Below are positions 44,592-56,570 of a stretch of 64,000 nt of DNA, one piece after another. The DNA is from Merluccius polli (lineage: Eukaryota; Chordata; Actinopteri; Gadiformes; Merlucciidae): the NCBI GenBank assembly GCA_030340625.1, contig JAOPHQ010006601.1, forward strand, positions 10,001 to 74,000, read 5' to 3'. Each line of letters starts with the position of its first letter. Within the stretch, counting starts at the first letter, position 1. The notes below the pieces were generated by a model. It made no database searches. It was not told where the DNA came from and was given only the letters and a program-made list of their open reading frames with translations. A program made the position numbers and the translations under genes.

Positions 44592-45040
44592 TGTAGTGTA
44601 TTTTCTGATATACATTTACAGGTTATTCTACTTCTTTCTGTGTCATGTGTCATGTGTCATGAGAGAACATCCTGTGTCTCTCTGTGAACTAATTAGGGGT
44701 AGTCCTGAGGGCCTGCTGAGGGGAAGCAGGATGCCCTGATGACCCCAAACTAATGACAAGATGCCCTGAGGACCTCCTGATGACCACCGGAAGTGTTTCC
44801 ATATGTGGTTTAAGATAGGGAGCTGTTTGTGTTGTGTTGTAGATCTGAGGGTGTATTGTTTCGGCTTGCTGGACTGTCACGTATGGTCCGGCTCAGGCCT
44901 ATAAGAAGTGTGTGTATTAGAGAGGATGCAGAGTTTCGGACCCCATTGGGGGATTCGGACTCAGATTCGGAGAAGATTCGGCCACCATTCAGATGCATAG
45001 AATGTCATCCCGCTTGTGTTCTCTGTTAAATAAAAAGTTA
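44592..45040 (+). repeat. Provirus 5' LTR segment
   Basis: It matches 58891-59365 almost base for base from GAGAGAACATCCTGTGTCTC to the poly(A)-signal region TTAAATAAAAAGTTATT, with roughly eight differences by eye over about 370 aligned bases. It lacks a 60-base piece after TTCTTTCT and has a short GTCATGT repeat there instead. After GTTATT it passes directly into the palindrome at 45041. Confidence 0.88.
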
Positions 45041-45410
45041 TTGTGGAGGGTGTATGTGGAGTGCTGTTGATGGCTGGTTTACAGCCTCACCTGGCCTGAG
45101 TCAGACTGATTGGACTCTGGCTGGGTGGGGCTGCACACCTGTGGTGCATGAGCAATCATGGCACCCAGGATAAACCAGCCATCAACACACACACTCGTGG
45201 AGGAGCCACTGTCATGACAAGTTGTACCATCAGCTCGGCCTATACCACCACCACTCCTTGAGTGTGTGTTGATGGCTGGTTTATCCTGGGTGCCATGATT
45301 GCTCATGCACCACAGGTGTGCAGCCCCACCCAGCCAGAGTCCAATCAGTGTGACTCAGGCCAGGTGAGGCTGTAAACCAGCCATCAACAACACACACTCC
45401 ACATACACCC
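45041..45410. repeat. Nested palindrome between LTR and primer-binding site
   Basis: The left arm begins GTGGAGGGTGTATGTGGAGT, and the right arm ends with its near-complement ...CTCCACATACACCCCCAC. Each arm also contains its own inverted pair, GTTGATGGCTGGTTTA and TAAACCAGCCATCAA. The loop holds GGAGCCACTGTCATGACAAG. A half copy lies at 59572-59735 beyond the 3' LTR. Confidence 0.9.
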
Positions 45411-45425
45411 CCACAACTACATTAT

Positions 45426-45443
45426 TGGCGTCACGAACAGGAT
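45426..45443 (+). promoter_or_regulatory. Putative retroviral primer-binding site
   Basis: TGGCGTCACGAACAGGAT lies a few bases after the end of the palindrome. It begins with the obligatory TGG and resembles primer-binding sites of the TGGCGCCCGAACAGGGA kind, with mismatches. The tRNA is not certain. Confidence 0.5.
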
Positions 45444-45449
45444 TGGCTG

Positions 45450-48400
45450 AATGCGCAAAATCGTTGACCAGAGACCAACTCAACGCAGTTTAGACCCAGA
45501 AGAAACACGCGCAAAAATAGGTGAGTTCACGTTTACCTAACTTCTGGTTTTATACTGTGTTCAGGTGTTTTCTGTTATGCGGTGGGTCCGCAACCAAAAC
45601 AAGTCTCTGCGGAGAAGAATAGGCTGGTGGATGATGGGTGAGAGAGTTCCGTTTACTAAATTTACTAAAAATATACTTGGAGAAACAAAATGAAATTAAA
45701 GTAACAAATGAAACTAAAAGCAACAAAGTTTGGAAATAAAAAACAAAAATAAAAACAAGAGGAATAGAGGCTTTGATATGGTTAAGGACGTCAATGGGAG
45801 ACAGTTTAGTGTGTGCGGGATTCGAGAAAAAGCCCATTGACAGCAAAAATGGAAATGCGAGACATAATAAAGACAAAAAAGAAATTGCATAAACACCTAA
45901 AGTTGGATATAGGGAAAATTAAGAAGCTTCAAAATAAGTGTTGTGTTCAATGTTCAATGTTCTGTGTCTGTTTGTGCTTTGCTCAGTGTTACTGTGAAGT
46001 AAATGTGGTTCGGCTGTGGAGAAAGAACAAAGAAAAAAGGCGATGACCAATCCCTGTTAAAAGGGACAAAGAAAAAAGGCGTTGGCCAGTCTATTATTTG
46101 GCGCGTAAGAAAATTAATGTGGATCATTAGGCCTAAAGTTAATTTTTAAAGTCTATGCTTGTTCAATGCAAGTGCCTAGCGACGGATATGTGAGAGACTG
46201 TAAAGGAAAAAGTAGAATAAACATCGGTTATAGATATTATTACATTGCGTGAGTGTGTTAAAGATGCGTGAATGAAGTTACTTATTTGTAAATTGAGCTC
46301 TAAATATTATTAATGACAAGTGGCCTAATTGTGGGAGTGACGACTCCTCATGTAAATATTGAAGAAAGAATTCTTACTTTTTGAAGGTGTAAAACTGTTT
46401 AGATTAAGAAGCTGCTGGTTGAAGTCTAGGGAAAGACTCGCAGGGGCGTTGCAAATAATTCTCTAGCCGGGGGGCCACCAGGTTTCCCCCTCGGATTCAG
46501 AAGAGCATTGGACAAACTCTGCTCTCTCTCTGTGATCACATTAACAAGTAAACTGCGCATGTGTGGGTTTTAGGATGAGCTACAAGTTACAGACACGTGG
46601 TCACGCCCCTACTGCACTCTTGGAGCTGCAAGGGGGGGGGAGGGCGGACTGAAGCCCAGTACAATAATGCTGTTTATTGGTGGTCATTGATCATGAATTA
46701 TATTATCGAAACTTTAAATTCATAAATAACTCTATGTTGACAGATGTCATTACTGCAATAAAAAGTGTTTCTGTGTCAAGCCGATTGATTATTCTTAAGC
46801 GTCAACTTGTCAGTAATATGAAGCAAGTTGTTCAAATAGACATAAAATCTCTTATTTTCCTTTATCTACATTTGCACGAGAACCTTAAGCGAAGGAGGGG
46901 ACCTCCACAGCCAGGGGGCTCCTTTCCAAAGAAATATCTCGAACGTCTCGTGTGGTGTCTAGTAATGATAAGAAATTACAAGGTTAACAAAGAAGGAAAG
47001 AACATAAATAAATTAAAAGGGGGGAGAGAAAAATTAGTATTAGAAATGGTTAGTATGGAAAAAATAAAAATAAAAACATACTAGGAAACATAGATAATAA
47101 AGGAAAGTTGGATATGGCAAAATGGGATGATGAAAGTTAGTGGTGATTGATAAAACAGAGGGATTTATTTAGAAAGTCAGAGGGAAGAAAATAGAAGGAT
47201 AGAAGAAGAGATGAGGGATAAGAAAAGTTAGAGAAAGTGACAGAAGGGAAAGAGAGAAATGTGGTCAAAAGAGAGAGGGACAGAGAGCAGAGAGAAAGGA
47301 AGGGGGCCTGGCCCGGAGAAGAGGACAATAAAGCAGGGCAGCACTAGAGCTGCAAGAAGTACTTAAGATAAGAAGATCTAAGAGAGAGGGAGGCAATAAA
47401 GAGTTATGCAGGAGTTTACCCTATAATAGTAGTGGTGATGATGATAATGATAATATTAATAGTAGTAATAATAATAATAATACATTTTATTTGAAGGTGC
47501 CTTTTAAGACACACAAGGTCGCCTTACAGTGCAGGGACAACAAGCTCAGTATGTCCATGAGGATCGCAGGACTTAGAGGGGTTAGAATAAAGCATAATAA
47601 AGAAAGCGCTGCGAACATTAGAACGTTTAAGGATCTGTTGGGACATAGAAAGTACACATGTAGAGATCAACGATGTATTAATGTCTGTTATTTGTTTTTG
47701 TGTTTTCTGTTGATTTGTTTTCTCTGTGAATTTGTTTTATAACTGTGTGTGTAAAAGTGTTTTAGTGTTTTGTGGGACAATTAGCAGACCAACAGCTCAG
47801 TTAAATTGGGTACTATTCATTTAAATCAGAAGTTATCTCCTCTACCGCTCGTCCACAGAAGTCCAGGGGTCAACCAGCGCTGGGGACTCCTCCTCACCAA
47901 ACTGAGGTAGTGGGACCCGCCCTAAAGGGACCCTGCGGGAGCGCAGTAGTTATTACAGTGTAAAAACCTGATACGCAATGTTGCGTGTGTAACAGTTAAA
48001 CAAGTCCATCAGTGGGTTGCTTAGTTTACCTCCATAGTGTGGTGTTGAAACAGTTGAAAGAAAGTTTGTTCTGGGTTGCCAGGGTCTACCGGTAGGTGTG
48101 TTCCCCAAAGGGGGAGAGTGGACTGCGTGGTATAAGTCCCGCACTGTTGTCATGGCCAGCCATTGTTTTCTTGTTTTCCATATGTTTTGTTGAAATAGAT
48201 TTAATTTTATTTTTGTTTTACTTTTTTGTGTTTTATTTGTTAAATTGTCAAATTGCTTTGGACAGACAAATGTTGTCTGAACATGCCAACAAAAATGCCT
48301 GTGATGTGAATGGAGTTAAAACAGGTGGAGACAACAGCTCCCCTACTGCTAGAAACCTGCACTGCATGTTGTAGTCCAGGAAGTTTTCTGCACACGTGCT

Positions 48401-49362
48401 TCTGTGTGTGTGTGGATTTGATAGTTGTTACCCCCAGTGGCCAACTTGCAAATACTTTTGCAGCTTGTGGGAATGAGCTACTGTTAACTCAGTGGAGTTT
48501 TAGAACAATACTTACTGTATTGTACCATTTTTATGCCATTTCTCCTATTTATGAGACTATTTACCTTTGAGTGAAAGTTACAAGGTACATTTTATTCAGT
48601 AACAACGTAGGTTGTTAACATCCTTTTGAGCAATAACCTGGTTAAAGTTATCACTGTAAAGTACTTCAGCAATCTGTTGGGAAGGGATCGAATGCACAAG
48701 CTAGATTTTTTTTATTGACCTTGGGAAGAATTGGGTTTACCTTGCAAACGCCAACGCCTAATGCTGTTATGCTGTGTTGAATATCTTTATTTGTAAGCTT
48801 CGTCCACCACCGCGTCACAATTACAGCGTTAACGCCGTGTGGTGTCTCCATTATGCATACACATGACTGCATGGGTAGCTGTCATAGATATCTGTCTCTA
48901 CTCCTCCACAGTCACCTATCCTATGGGCTGAACATGAGAATCTGAAGGGATTTTTCCCATACACGGCATCCTGCAACAGGCCATTAGGGAAGGCTGGTTA
49001 GCCTATGACGGGTAAGATCCCACCTTGAAACCCCGGGACGACCTAAGGCAGGCACAGTCACGATTACTTGGCCAAGTCACTGAGCACTGACTCACTTGAT
49101 CATGAAGTGACGAGAAGATGAAACCATCAAAGGAGAAACCATTTGGGTTGAAATATGGAGGATAGGATAGATCTCAGACATGTCGGCTTAAGCAGTGGAA
49201 ATGGTGGCAATAACTAGGACATGTCATTTTTTTAAACCCTTAAGGTGTATAAGGATTCGCCTTTCATTTTCGGTGTAGTGCATGATTTGGTAAATTTGGT
49301 AACAGCGTGATTTAAAAGCGGCTGATGGTAAACCCATATCATATCAAAATTTAGGTTTATGA
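45450..49362. other. Provirus gag/pol region, decayed beyond recognition
   Basis: I find only short frames and no clear gag zinc knuckle, protease or RT motif. 47479-47535 (ACATTTTATTTGAAGGTGCC ... CAAGGTCGCCTTACAG) looks like a common fish LINE 3' tail preceded by (AAT)n. 47160-47400 is strongly purine-rich. The rest I cannot assign. Confidence 0.45.
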
Positions 49363-49500
49363 TTTACTGGCTGCAATTTCCCTTTCTACTAGATTGGCTG
49401 TAGTTGAGGTTAAAGGGCATGGCACCTTAGTAGGGATATAGGCAGAAGGTAACTACTTAGCTGACTTAGCCTCGAGCAAGGTGTTGGACAATCATACAGA
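49363..49500 (+). pseudogene. Provirus RNase H remnant
   Basis: In one plus frame VVEVKGHGT and GNYLADLAS occur with the spacing of the last conserved block of retroviral RNase H (K.H....GN..AD..A). An in-frame stop lies between them. The sequence then decays until the Harbinger insertion at 49788. Confidence 0.55.
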
Positions 49501-50021
49501 GGTGCATGCCATGGTGCTCATGGACATTTTGTCGCACCTACCTGGCTGTTACATTTGCTCATTAAAGATGCGCATGGTTTTGACCATGGCGCACGGGGGG
49601 AGGTTATGAAGGAAATCAGAAAACAAGGTTTTTATCAGAAAACAAGATTTTTGGTCGCCATACTTGCAAACAATGATTGATAATCAGCGCAATGATTGTG
49701 AAGTAACGATGCAGAAACGACGTAAGAAAAACAATCACTACTCCAGTGGGACACATTCCCACACCCGAGGGGCCATTTAGACATCAGGGGCCGTATTCAC
49801 AAAGGATCTTAGCGCTAAAAGTAGCTCCTAACTGGCGAATTTAGGAGAAACTCCTAAAAATAATGGGCGTGTCAGTCTTAAATTTAGGACTCCTAATTTT
49901 TTTCACTAAGAGCAATTCACAAAGGATCTTAGGCCTAAAAGTAGCACCTAAGTCTAGGAGAGCTTAAAAGTCCTCGAGAGGACTCCTAACTCACTAAGAC
50001 CTATTCACAAAGAATCGGAAA

Positions 50022-51129
50022 ATGGCTGCGAGACGAAATGTTTTGGAGACAATGGAAGAGCGTGAATTGATAAAGAGATATAGGCTAAATCGCGAGGGTA
50101 TACAACTTGTTGTCGAATTAGTTCGGGATGCAATAATATCCCCAACTAACAGGAATAACCCGATTACTCCGGAAATTAAATGTTTTGCAACACTGCGTTA
50201 TTTGGCAACAGGGAAAATGCAACTTTGCAATGCCGACGACCTAGGAATATCGCAACCATCAGTCAGCCATAAACCAAACACTCAACGCGCTCTGTAGACC
50301 ACATATCATCCAACAGTTTATCCTGTTTCCTTTGGACAATCAACAACTACACAGGATCAAAGCCAACTTCATGGCATGCAGGTATGCCCGGTGTGGTCGG
50401 TGTTGACGGGACGCACATAAAAATAATTGCGCCATCAAAAGATGAGGACGTGTTCGTAAATAGAAAGAAATTACATTCCATCAACACTCAGATTGTTTTT
50501 GATGCAACTTTTAACATTATTGATGTTGTTGCAAAGTGGCCTGCAGGGTCTACCCATGATCCGCGTATTTTAATGGGGAGCGGTCTGAGGCAGCTTTTTG
50601 AGAGGCACAATGTACCAGTTGGGTGTCACTTGCTGGGTGACAGTGGCTATCCCTGCAAGACGTATTGACACCCTATCTCAATCCACAACCGGGAGCACAG
50701 TTAAAGTATAACATGTAAGTGATCACGCAGATTACGTTTAGTCCTATTCGTAAAAAAAAACATCGTATTAGCAATTTGTCGCCTTTTATTTGTTGAATCC
50801 ATATTTATTATGTTTTACTGTTTTCCTCCATATATGTTAGCGCACACAAAAATACACGGAATGTTGTGGAGAGAGGAATTGGGCAGATGAAATGTCGGTT
50901 TCATGTCCTGCACAGCGAAATACGCCTGAGCCCAGAGAGGGCAAGTACAGTGATTACTGTATGTGCCATTCTCCACAACCTCTGCAAGCGGAGGAACATT
51001 CCACAGCCAGATGAGGACGATGACCACAATGATGATGGCGATGATGGCGATGATCATGATGAATTTGGCCGTGTGGAACAGAGTGGACTGGCATTTAGGG
51101 ATCACTTTGTGAATACACACTTTAGGTAA
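50022..51129 (+). pseudogene. Harbinger (HARBI1-like) DDE nuclease, frame-broken
   Basis: Blocks in order are an N-terminal helical region (MAARRNVLETMEERELIKRY), the helix-turn-helix ISQPSVS (about 50245), and the nuclease core. The core has GVDGTHIKI (first D, about 50400), LLGDSGYP (second D, about 50630) and VVERGIGQMK (E, about 50865), so the triad is intact. Frames change at about 50270 and 50660. AACAT|GTAAGT at 50714/50715 and TAG|CGCAC at 50840/50841 look like a genuine intron. The tail is acidic (DEDDDHNDDGDDGDD). The frameshifts make it inactive as read. Confidence 0.85.
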
Positions 51130-51395
51130 ACACCTTGGCACAAATCAGTCAACACACATGTGTAGTTGATAACATTTATTTAATACATTCATACGTTTTC
51201 CTTCATTTTTTCTAATTTCAGAGTGTAATATTCGGCCTTTAATTTTAATAGCTGCTCTTTTGCCTTTAGGACCTTTTTCTGCCTTTTTAAAACCCCCATT
51301 TCCATCCTAATTTTTTCTCCAATAGTGAACAGGACCCTGCAGCAGCAGGAGGGAGAGGAGAGGCAGGGGGTGCACAAGGAGGGCGAAGAGGAAGG

Positions 51396-51500
51396 GCTGG
51401 GAGAGGAGGTGCAGCAGGGAGAGGAAGAGCTGGGAGAGGAGGTGCAGCAGGGAGAGGAAGAGCTGGGAGAGGAGGTGCAGCAGGGAGAGGAAGAGCTGGG
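51396..51500. repeat. 33-bp tandem repeat, three copies
   Basis: The unit GCTGGGAGAGGAGGTGCAGC+AGGGAGAGGAAGA repeats at 51396, 51429 and 51462. The plus strand is almost purely purine plus T. On the minus strand it codes repeated LPLPAAPPLPA in exon 3 of the Myb-like gene. Confidence 0.92.
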
Positions 51501-51723
51501 AGGGGGAGAAGAGGAGGAGCCGTCTGATATGATCCAGCACTTTCATCTTGATTTCTCCTGTGGGGAAGATGTATATATAATTTGAAACACATTTTTGGGA
51601 AGTGGGTTGAACAGTTGCACATTGTAATTCTTCTGTAAATATTAAACAGAAAGGTTTTTCATGTAGCCTATTGCAATTATTGCATGCATACTGTTGTGTA
51701 TTTACTATTCTTTACTGACTTAC

Positions 51724-51962
51724 TGTTTAAGAGGAACTGGAAGCGCACACGGCAGACTACTGACTTAGAATCATTTTATTGAAGACATTAACTATAGCGC
51801 GTAGCTATCTGAACAGAGCAGAGTACCGAGAGGCCCCCTGGTGGCGATTCTGCCTTATACACTTTAGTGCAACCAATGGGTGACCACCATTAAGCACCAA
51901 TCATAATGAACCTACACAACCGATTTACCACACTGGCCAATTCTGTGTTGGGGAACACCACA
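51724..51962 (-). repeat. Gypsy 3' LTR
   Basis: On the minus strand it runs TGTGGTGTTCCCCAACACAG ... CTTCCTCTTAAACA (TG...CA, 239 bp) with AATAAA inside. A polypurine tract AAGGGAGGAGC lies just before it. The (TA)-rich stretch 52005-52060 is internal. Confidence 0.85.
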
Positions 51963-52480
51963 GCTCCTCCCTTGTAAATTTAAACTTCTTTTCTTTCTTT
52001 TTTGTTCATACATATATATAGATATATATCTATATATATAGATATATATATACTGTATATCTTTTACATAACCATGTACAGTATTTCTTCAATAGTAACC
52101 ATACATTACATTAGATTTATTTTCTTTTTAACCAATCTTCATTTCAGTCACAAGTTCAGTCTCTCAGGAGGACGTCTGTCTCTCACAGGACGAGTGTTCC
52201 TTTCCACAACTGGCGGTGGTGGTTCCAAAGGTCGTTCTTCCACCACTTGTGGTTCAGGATGTTCTGACACATCAGTGACTGCATTGAAATCCTCAATGTT
52301 GCAAGATGCTCTATCACAAGAGTCCATTTGATTCGAATGGTTTGGATTTCCCTTGACACCCAACATCTGGTTCACATGTCTTTTCACACAATTTCCATTT
52401 ACTTCACTTCTTGTATGTGACCGGACCCAACACTTCACATATAACTCCATTCAACCATTTCCCCCCTCCCCTGTAATTCT

Positions 52481-54490
52481 TTACAAACACGTGTTGACCA
52501 ACCTTGAAAAACCTAACACGGGGAAGATCTGGTTCAGACTCTGCATTCTCTGAGAGAACTCTGGCTTGATAAGCGACAACCTGGTTCGCACCTGTCTTCT
52601 CAGAAACAGCTCAGCTGGGGTCTTTCCTGTCTTAGTATGGGGTGTGTTTCTGTATCCAATCAGAGAATTTGCTACACAGTGGTCAAGCGTCATACCACCA
52701 ATGGCTCTATTCTTGGCAAGGGATTTTTTAAGATTTTGGACCAATCTTTCAGCTAAACCATTACTTGCAGGATGGTATGCAGGCGATTTGATGTGTTTTA
52801 CTCCATTTTTAGTCAAAAATGACTCAAACTCTTCTGATACAAACTGAGGTCCGTTATCAGTTACATCCTCTTTAGGTAACCCATAAGCTGCAAATAAATT
52901 TCTCAGTGCTTCAATTGTCTTCGATGATGTAGTAGTGTTCATGGGAACTATCTCTGGCCATCTAGCATAGGCATTCATCACTACTAAAAACATCTGCTTG
53001 TGGTCCTCAGCAAAATCAAGATGTACTCTTTCCCATGGACTCGAAGACCATTTCCATGTATGTATTGGTGCGGTAGTAGGCATACTACGCTGCTGCTGAC
53101 AAATAGTACACAGATTCACTTCACGTTCAATACTGTCATCTAAGGTAGGCCACCAGAATAGACTTCTGGCAAGGGATTTCATTTGAACTATTCCCCAGTG
53201 GTGCTCATGTAATTCAGATAATAAGCGGTCTCTCAGTTTATCAGGCACTACCACACGGTAACCCCATAATAAACAATCATCCTCAATGCTGAGCTGTAAT
53301 TTCCTCTGAAAATAAGGCTTCAGTGACTCATCTTGTACATGTTTAGGCCACCCCGTTAACACCAGCTGTTTAACCACTCTTAACACAGGATCTCTGTCTG
53401 TTTCTTTTGCTATTTCTCTAGCAGTAAGAGGTAAGTCTTCCAGGTAAGACACTCTGTAAATCGGGTTTGACACCACATCTACATCAGGCTTCACAGGTAA
53501 TCTTGATAAGGCATCAGCATTGCAATGCTGCTCTGACTTCTTGTACTGGATTTCGTATGTATACGCTGCCAAGATTAGAGCCCACCTTTGTAATCTAGCA
53601 GCGGCCAGGGTTGGCACACCTGTCTTAGGCCCCAAAATTTTCAACAGCGGCTTGTGATCTGTCAGTAACAGGAATTTCCTTCCATAAAATTCCATGGAAT
53701 TTCATAACTCCAAATACAAGACCCAGTGCCTCTTTTTCTAATTGACAGTAATTCTGTTCTGTTTTCGTTAGCATTCTCGATGCAAATGCAATCGGTCTCT
53801 CGCTTCCGTCTTTCATTTTGTGGCTGATTACAGCTCCCACTCCATAAGGAGAAGCATCACATGCTAGTACGATTTGTAACTCAGCATCAAATCTGACTGA
53901 AGAGCTGTCTTTGCACTTTCAAATGCACTTTGACATTTCTCTGACCATTCCCAGGTTGCATCCTTATGCAGCAATGCTGTCATTGGCTGAATCAGAGTAG
54001 ATAGATTAGGAATAAACTTCCCATAGTAGTTTAACAGAGCTAGGAATGACCTGAGTTCAGTAACATTTTTCGGAACGGCAGCCCTCTGAATAGCATCTGT
54101 CTTCTCCTTCATTGGATGTATGCCCATAGCATCAATGACATGTCCTAAGTAGGAAACGCTGTTCTGCATGAAAGCACACTTCTCTCTTTTTACCCTGAGA
54201 TTTTCAAGAAGTTTCAAGTCTGCTAAGAACCTCTTCCAAGTTATTCAGGTGACTTTCTGTATCTTTTCCAGTAATTACAATGTCATCTAAATAACATATG
54301 ACCCCTTCCATGCCCTGAAGAACCTGATCCATAATCTTTTGGAATATAGCTGGAGCGCTAGCGACACCATAGGGTAACCTATTGTAGTGATACAACCCTC
54401 TGTGTGTGTTGATAGTCAGGTAATGTCTTGAATTTTTTGAAATTCTAATTTGGTAAACTGCTGACCCCCTGCTAGTTTAGCAAATAAATC
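52481..54490 (-). pseudogene. Gypsy pol: RT, RNase H, integrase, broken
   Basis: On the minus strand the RT remnant (54204-54490) has NTHRGLYHYNRLPYGVASAP and the catalytic ICYLDDIVI. It is followed by the connection (RSFLALLNYYGKFIP), RNase H (SERPIAFASRML, LLLTDHKPL, ADALSRL) and integrase, with its zinc finger HHWGIVQMKSLARS..CTICQQQ, core LDFAED, TDNGPQF and HPASNGLAERLVQ (D,D,E). The integrase frame (52481-53695) is open for 404 codons. Frame shifts lie near 53690, 53880 and 54215, and the RT N-terminus is lost. It is an inactive copy. Confidence 0.85.
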
Positions 54491-55610
54491 TTGGAACACC
54501 ACACATACCCCTCAATCTCCTTCAGCAACTCGAATGCAGGATCAGCTGCACCCTCAAGGCCGGTGATGCTGGTGTCCGAGCCGAGGACGGCGTACACCAC
54601 GGACGCAACTGGCGATAATGGCTTTGGTGCAGATCCTCCTCCAACAAATTAAATTTCAGTTTCATTCACAACGTTTCATATCACTGCAGCCTTTGTTAAT
54701 TATAAATTGAAGTCATGCAAATGCATTTCCCAAATGAATGCAAGCAATGTTAATAATGGACTTACCTGTAGCCGCGACGGCTCTTTTATAGTCGGCAATC
54801 TCCGACCTTGACTGTGATTGCAGCGCATACCACCTCTTCTCACAGTCGTCGGTAGAGCGACACACCGCAGGGAAGGAAGCATTGATTCTAAATGTTATTT
54901 CTTCCCATGCCTCCCGCTTCTTCTTGCTGGTCACTCCAGAGCCAAATTTCCCTTTTATTATCCCCCTCCTCTCCAGCACAAACTGGGCCAGCAGTAACAA
55001 TTGGTCCTGGGACCAATTGGGCTTGCGCTTGCGTTTCGCTTTCTCTTCACTTTCATTCATCATGATAGGGGGACTTAAACGGCGGTATGGGCCGTTATTT
55101 AAAGTGTTGAAGTGATTGGATAATAGTTTGCAGGGGGCTTTTAATTGCCTCCTTGATTTAATGCAATTTACGTATTTTTATTGTTTGCTTTTTCTTTCTC
55201 TGTTTAACGTGCATATAGGCTACAACGTCATTATCGTGGTCTGCACAAACTTGTCATCATGCGTGTATTCTGCTAACTGCACTGTCCATAACTATTTGAT
55301 AGGAATTTCTAGCCGAGGTTATTTCCTTGTTCTTTGGTGATTTAGTGGGCTCGTTTCACACTAGAGACCGCCTGCTCTGAACAACCAATCACCGCACTGA
55401 CCGCTTCCGAACTCGTGCACGAGAATCGACGTAATCCATAGCAACGGCGCGTCACTCTTAGTTCACTCTTAGTGATTTATCCTTCGTACGAGTAGGTCTC
55501 AGCGGCTTTGTGAATAACTTTTAAGAAAAAACTCCTACGTAAAATGTTTTACCGCGAGTTCGGAGCACTCCTAGCGGTAAGATGAAATGCTTTGTGAATA
55601 CGGCCCCAGG

Positions 55611-56570
55611 TCTTGGACTATGTTGATATGATCAAAAGTGTATAAGGTAAAGGTACATGCTAGTAGTCATTAAAAGATTTAGCAGATGGGTAGAAACAGT
55701 CCCATCAAAAGATAAAAGTGTGACTACTGTAATCAAGTTTTTATCTAGAAAAGTCATGCCAAGGTTTGAAATTCAATTAGAAATTAGCTCAGACAATGGA
55801 TCAGCTTTCATTCAGAAAACTGTGAAAAGTGTGGTGCAAAAGTTACGCATCAAACAGCGATTAGGTGTTTACCATCCTCAGTCACAAGGAATGGTGGAAA
55901 GAGTGAATGGAAACATTCAAGACAAAAATTAACATTTCTGGAAGTGTAAATTCAACTGGTTAGATGCACTACCACTAACACTAATTAGTTATCGCATGCA
56001 AGCTAACAGGATAACGCATCTAATCCTGCATGAAATGCTTGAGGGTCGACCTATGCTTTCACCGACACTTCGAGGGCCCCACAAGGGGCCCCCATTAGAA
56101 CAATTAGAAATAGAATTGGAAAAAGTATATCAGACAACTAACTTCCATACACAAGCTCATATTCTACCAGGAGAGAGACAGAGTCCCAGAGCTGGAGGAC
56201 GACCACCAAGGGGGGTGGAGCCAGATGACCAGTTGTACCTGAGGGGTTCAGGAGAAACTGGAACAAGCCCAGGAGAGAAGGACCATTCAAAGTCACCAAT
56301 GCGACACCAACAGCCATCGAGGTGGGAGGGAGTTCCACATGGTACCTCCTCAACCACTGCAGAAAAGATGCTCAACCAAAGACGAGGGAGGACCGCAAGG
56401 AGGAGCTGGGTGCAGGTGTACCCGGCAGTGACCGACCACCCCAGGACCAGACACAGCCCAGCCAGGAGCAACAGCCACATGATGATGCTGAGGCTGACGG
56501 GCCTGCTACTGATCCTCTGCGGGCTTTGGTAAATTCCACAGACCCAGAGAAGGATCCAGAGGAAGAGTGA
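55611..56570 (+). pseudogene. Provirus integrase core and pol C-terminus, broken
   Basis: Immediately after the Harbinger element the plus strand resumes the provirus with LDYVDMIKS (first D block), then RFSRWVETVPSKD, ISSDNGSAF (second D) and YHPQSQGMVERVNG (E). Downstream blocks in changed frames (GGSSTWYLLNHCRKDAQP at 56325) match the C-terminal domain of gamma/epsilon-type integrases. Stops occur at about 55645 and 55930. The upstream zinc-finger part lies, decayed, on the other side of the Harbinger insert. Confidence 0.75.

Larger units (their letters stand above)
51719..54508 (-). mobile_element. Truncated Gypsy LTR retrotransposon
   Basis: The element lies in reverse orientation, 51724-54503. 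A 3' LTR (51724-51962) and pol are present. At the far end only the first 11 bases of a 5' LTR (TGTGGTGTTCC on the minus strand) precede the middle of RT, so the rest of the 5' LTR, gag, protease and the start of RT were deleted. The flanks CTTAC (51719-51723) and CATAC (54504-54508) are a 5-bp target duplication with one change. Confidence 0.85.
51189..55063 (-). pseudogene. Harbinger Myb/SANT-like protein gene, split by a Gypsy insertion
   Basis: Exon 1 (54766-55063) starts MMNESEEKAKRKRKPNWSQD and holds a Myb/SANT-like DNA-binding domain with three spaced Trp (NWSQDQ, REAWEEI, KRWYAL), as in NAIF1-like partners of Harbinger nucleases. Exon 2 (about 54509-54638) encodes a DPAFELLKEIEG block. 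Exon 3 (from 51557 down to 51189) has Pro/Leu repeats and a C-terminal coiled coil LKAKEQLLKLKAEYYTLKLE. Phases agree across exons. The Gypsy element sits at the exon 2 donor, and exon 3 carries a frameshift. This protein normally recruits the nuclease to the transposon ends. Confidence 0.75.
49785..55609. mobile_element. Harbinger DNA transposon with its own two genes, interrupted
   Basis: The inverted ends GGGCCGTATTCACAAAG and CTTTGTGAATACGGCCC enclose 49788-55606, flanked by the 3-bp duplication CAG (49785-49787 and 55607-55609), a CWG site allowed for Harbinger elements. It carries a DDE nuclease gene on the plus strand and a Myb-like DNA-binding protein gene on the minus strand, the classic two-gene layout. 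A Gypsy insert (51724-54503) accounts for 2.8 kb, leaving a native length of about 3.0 kb. Confidence 0.9.
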
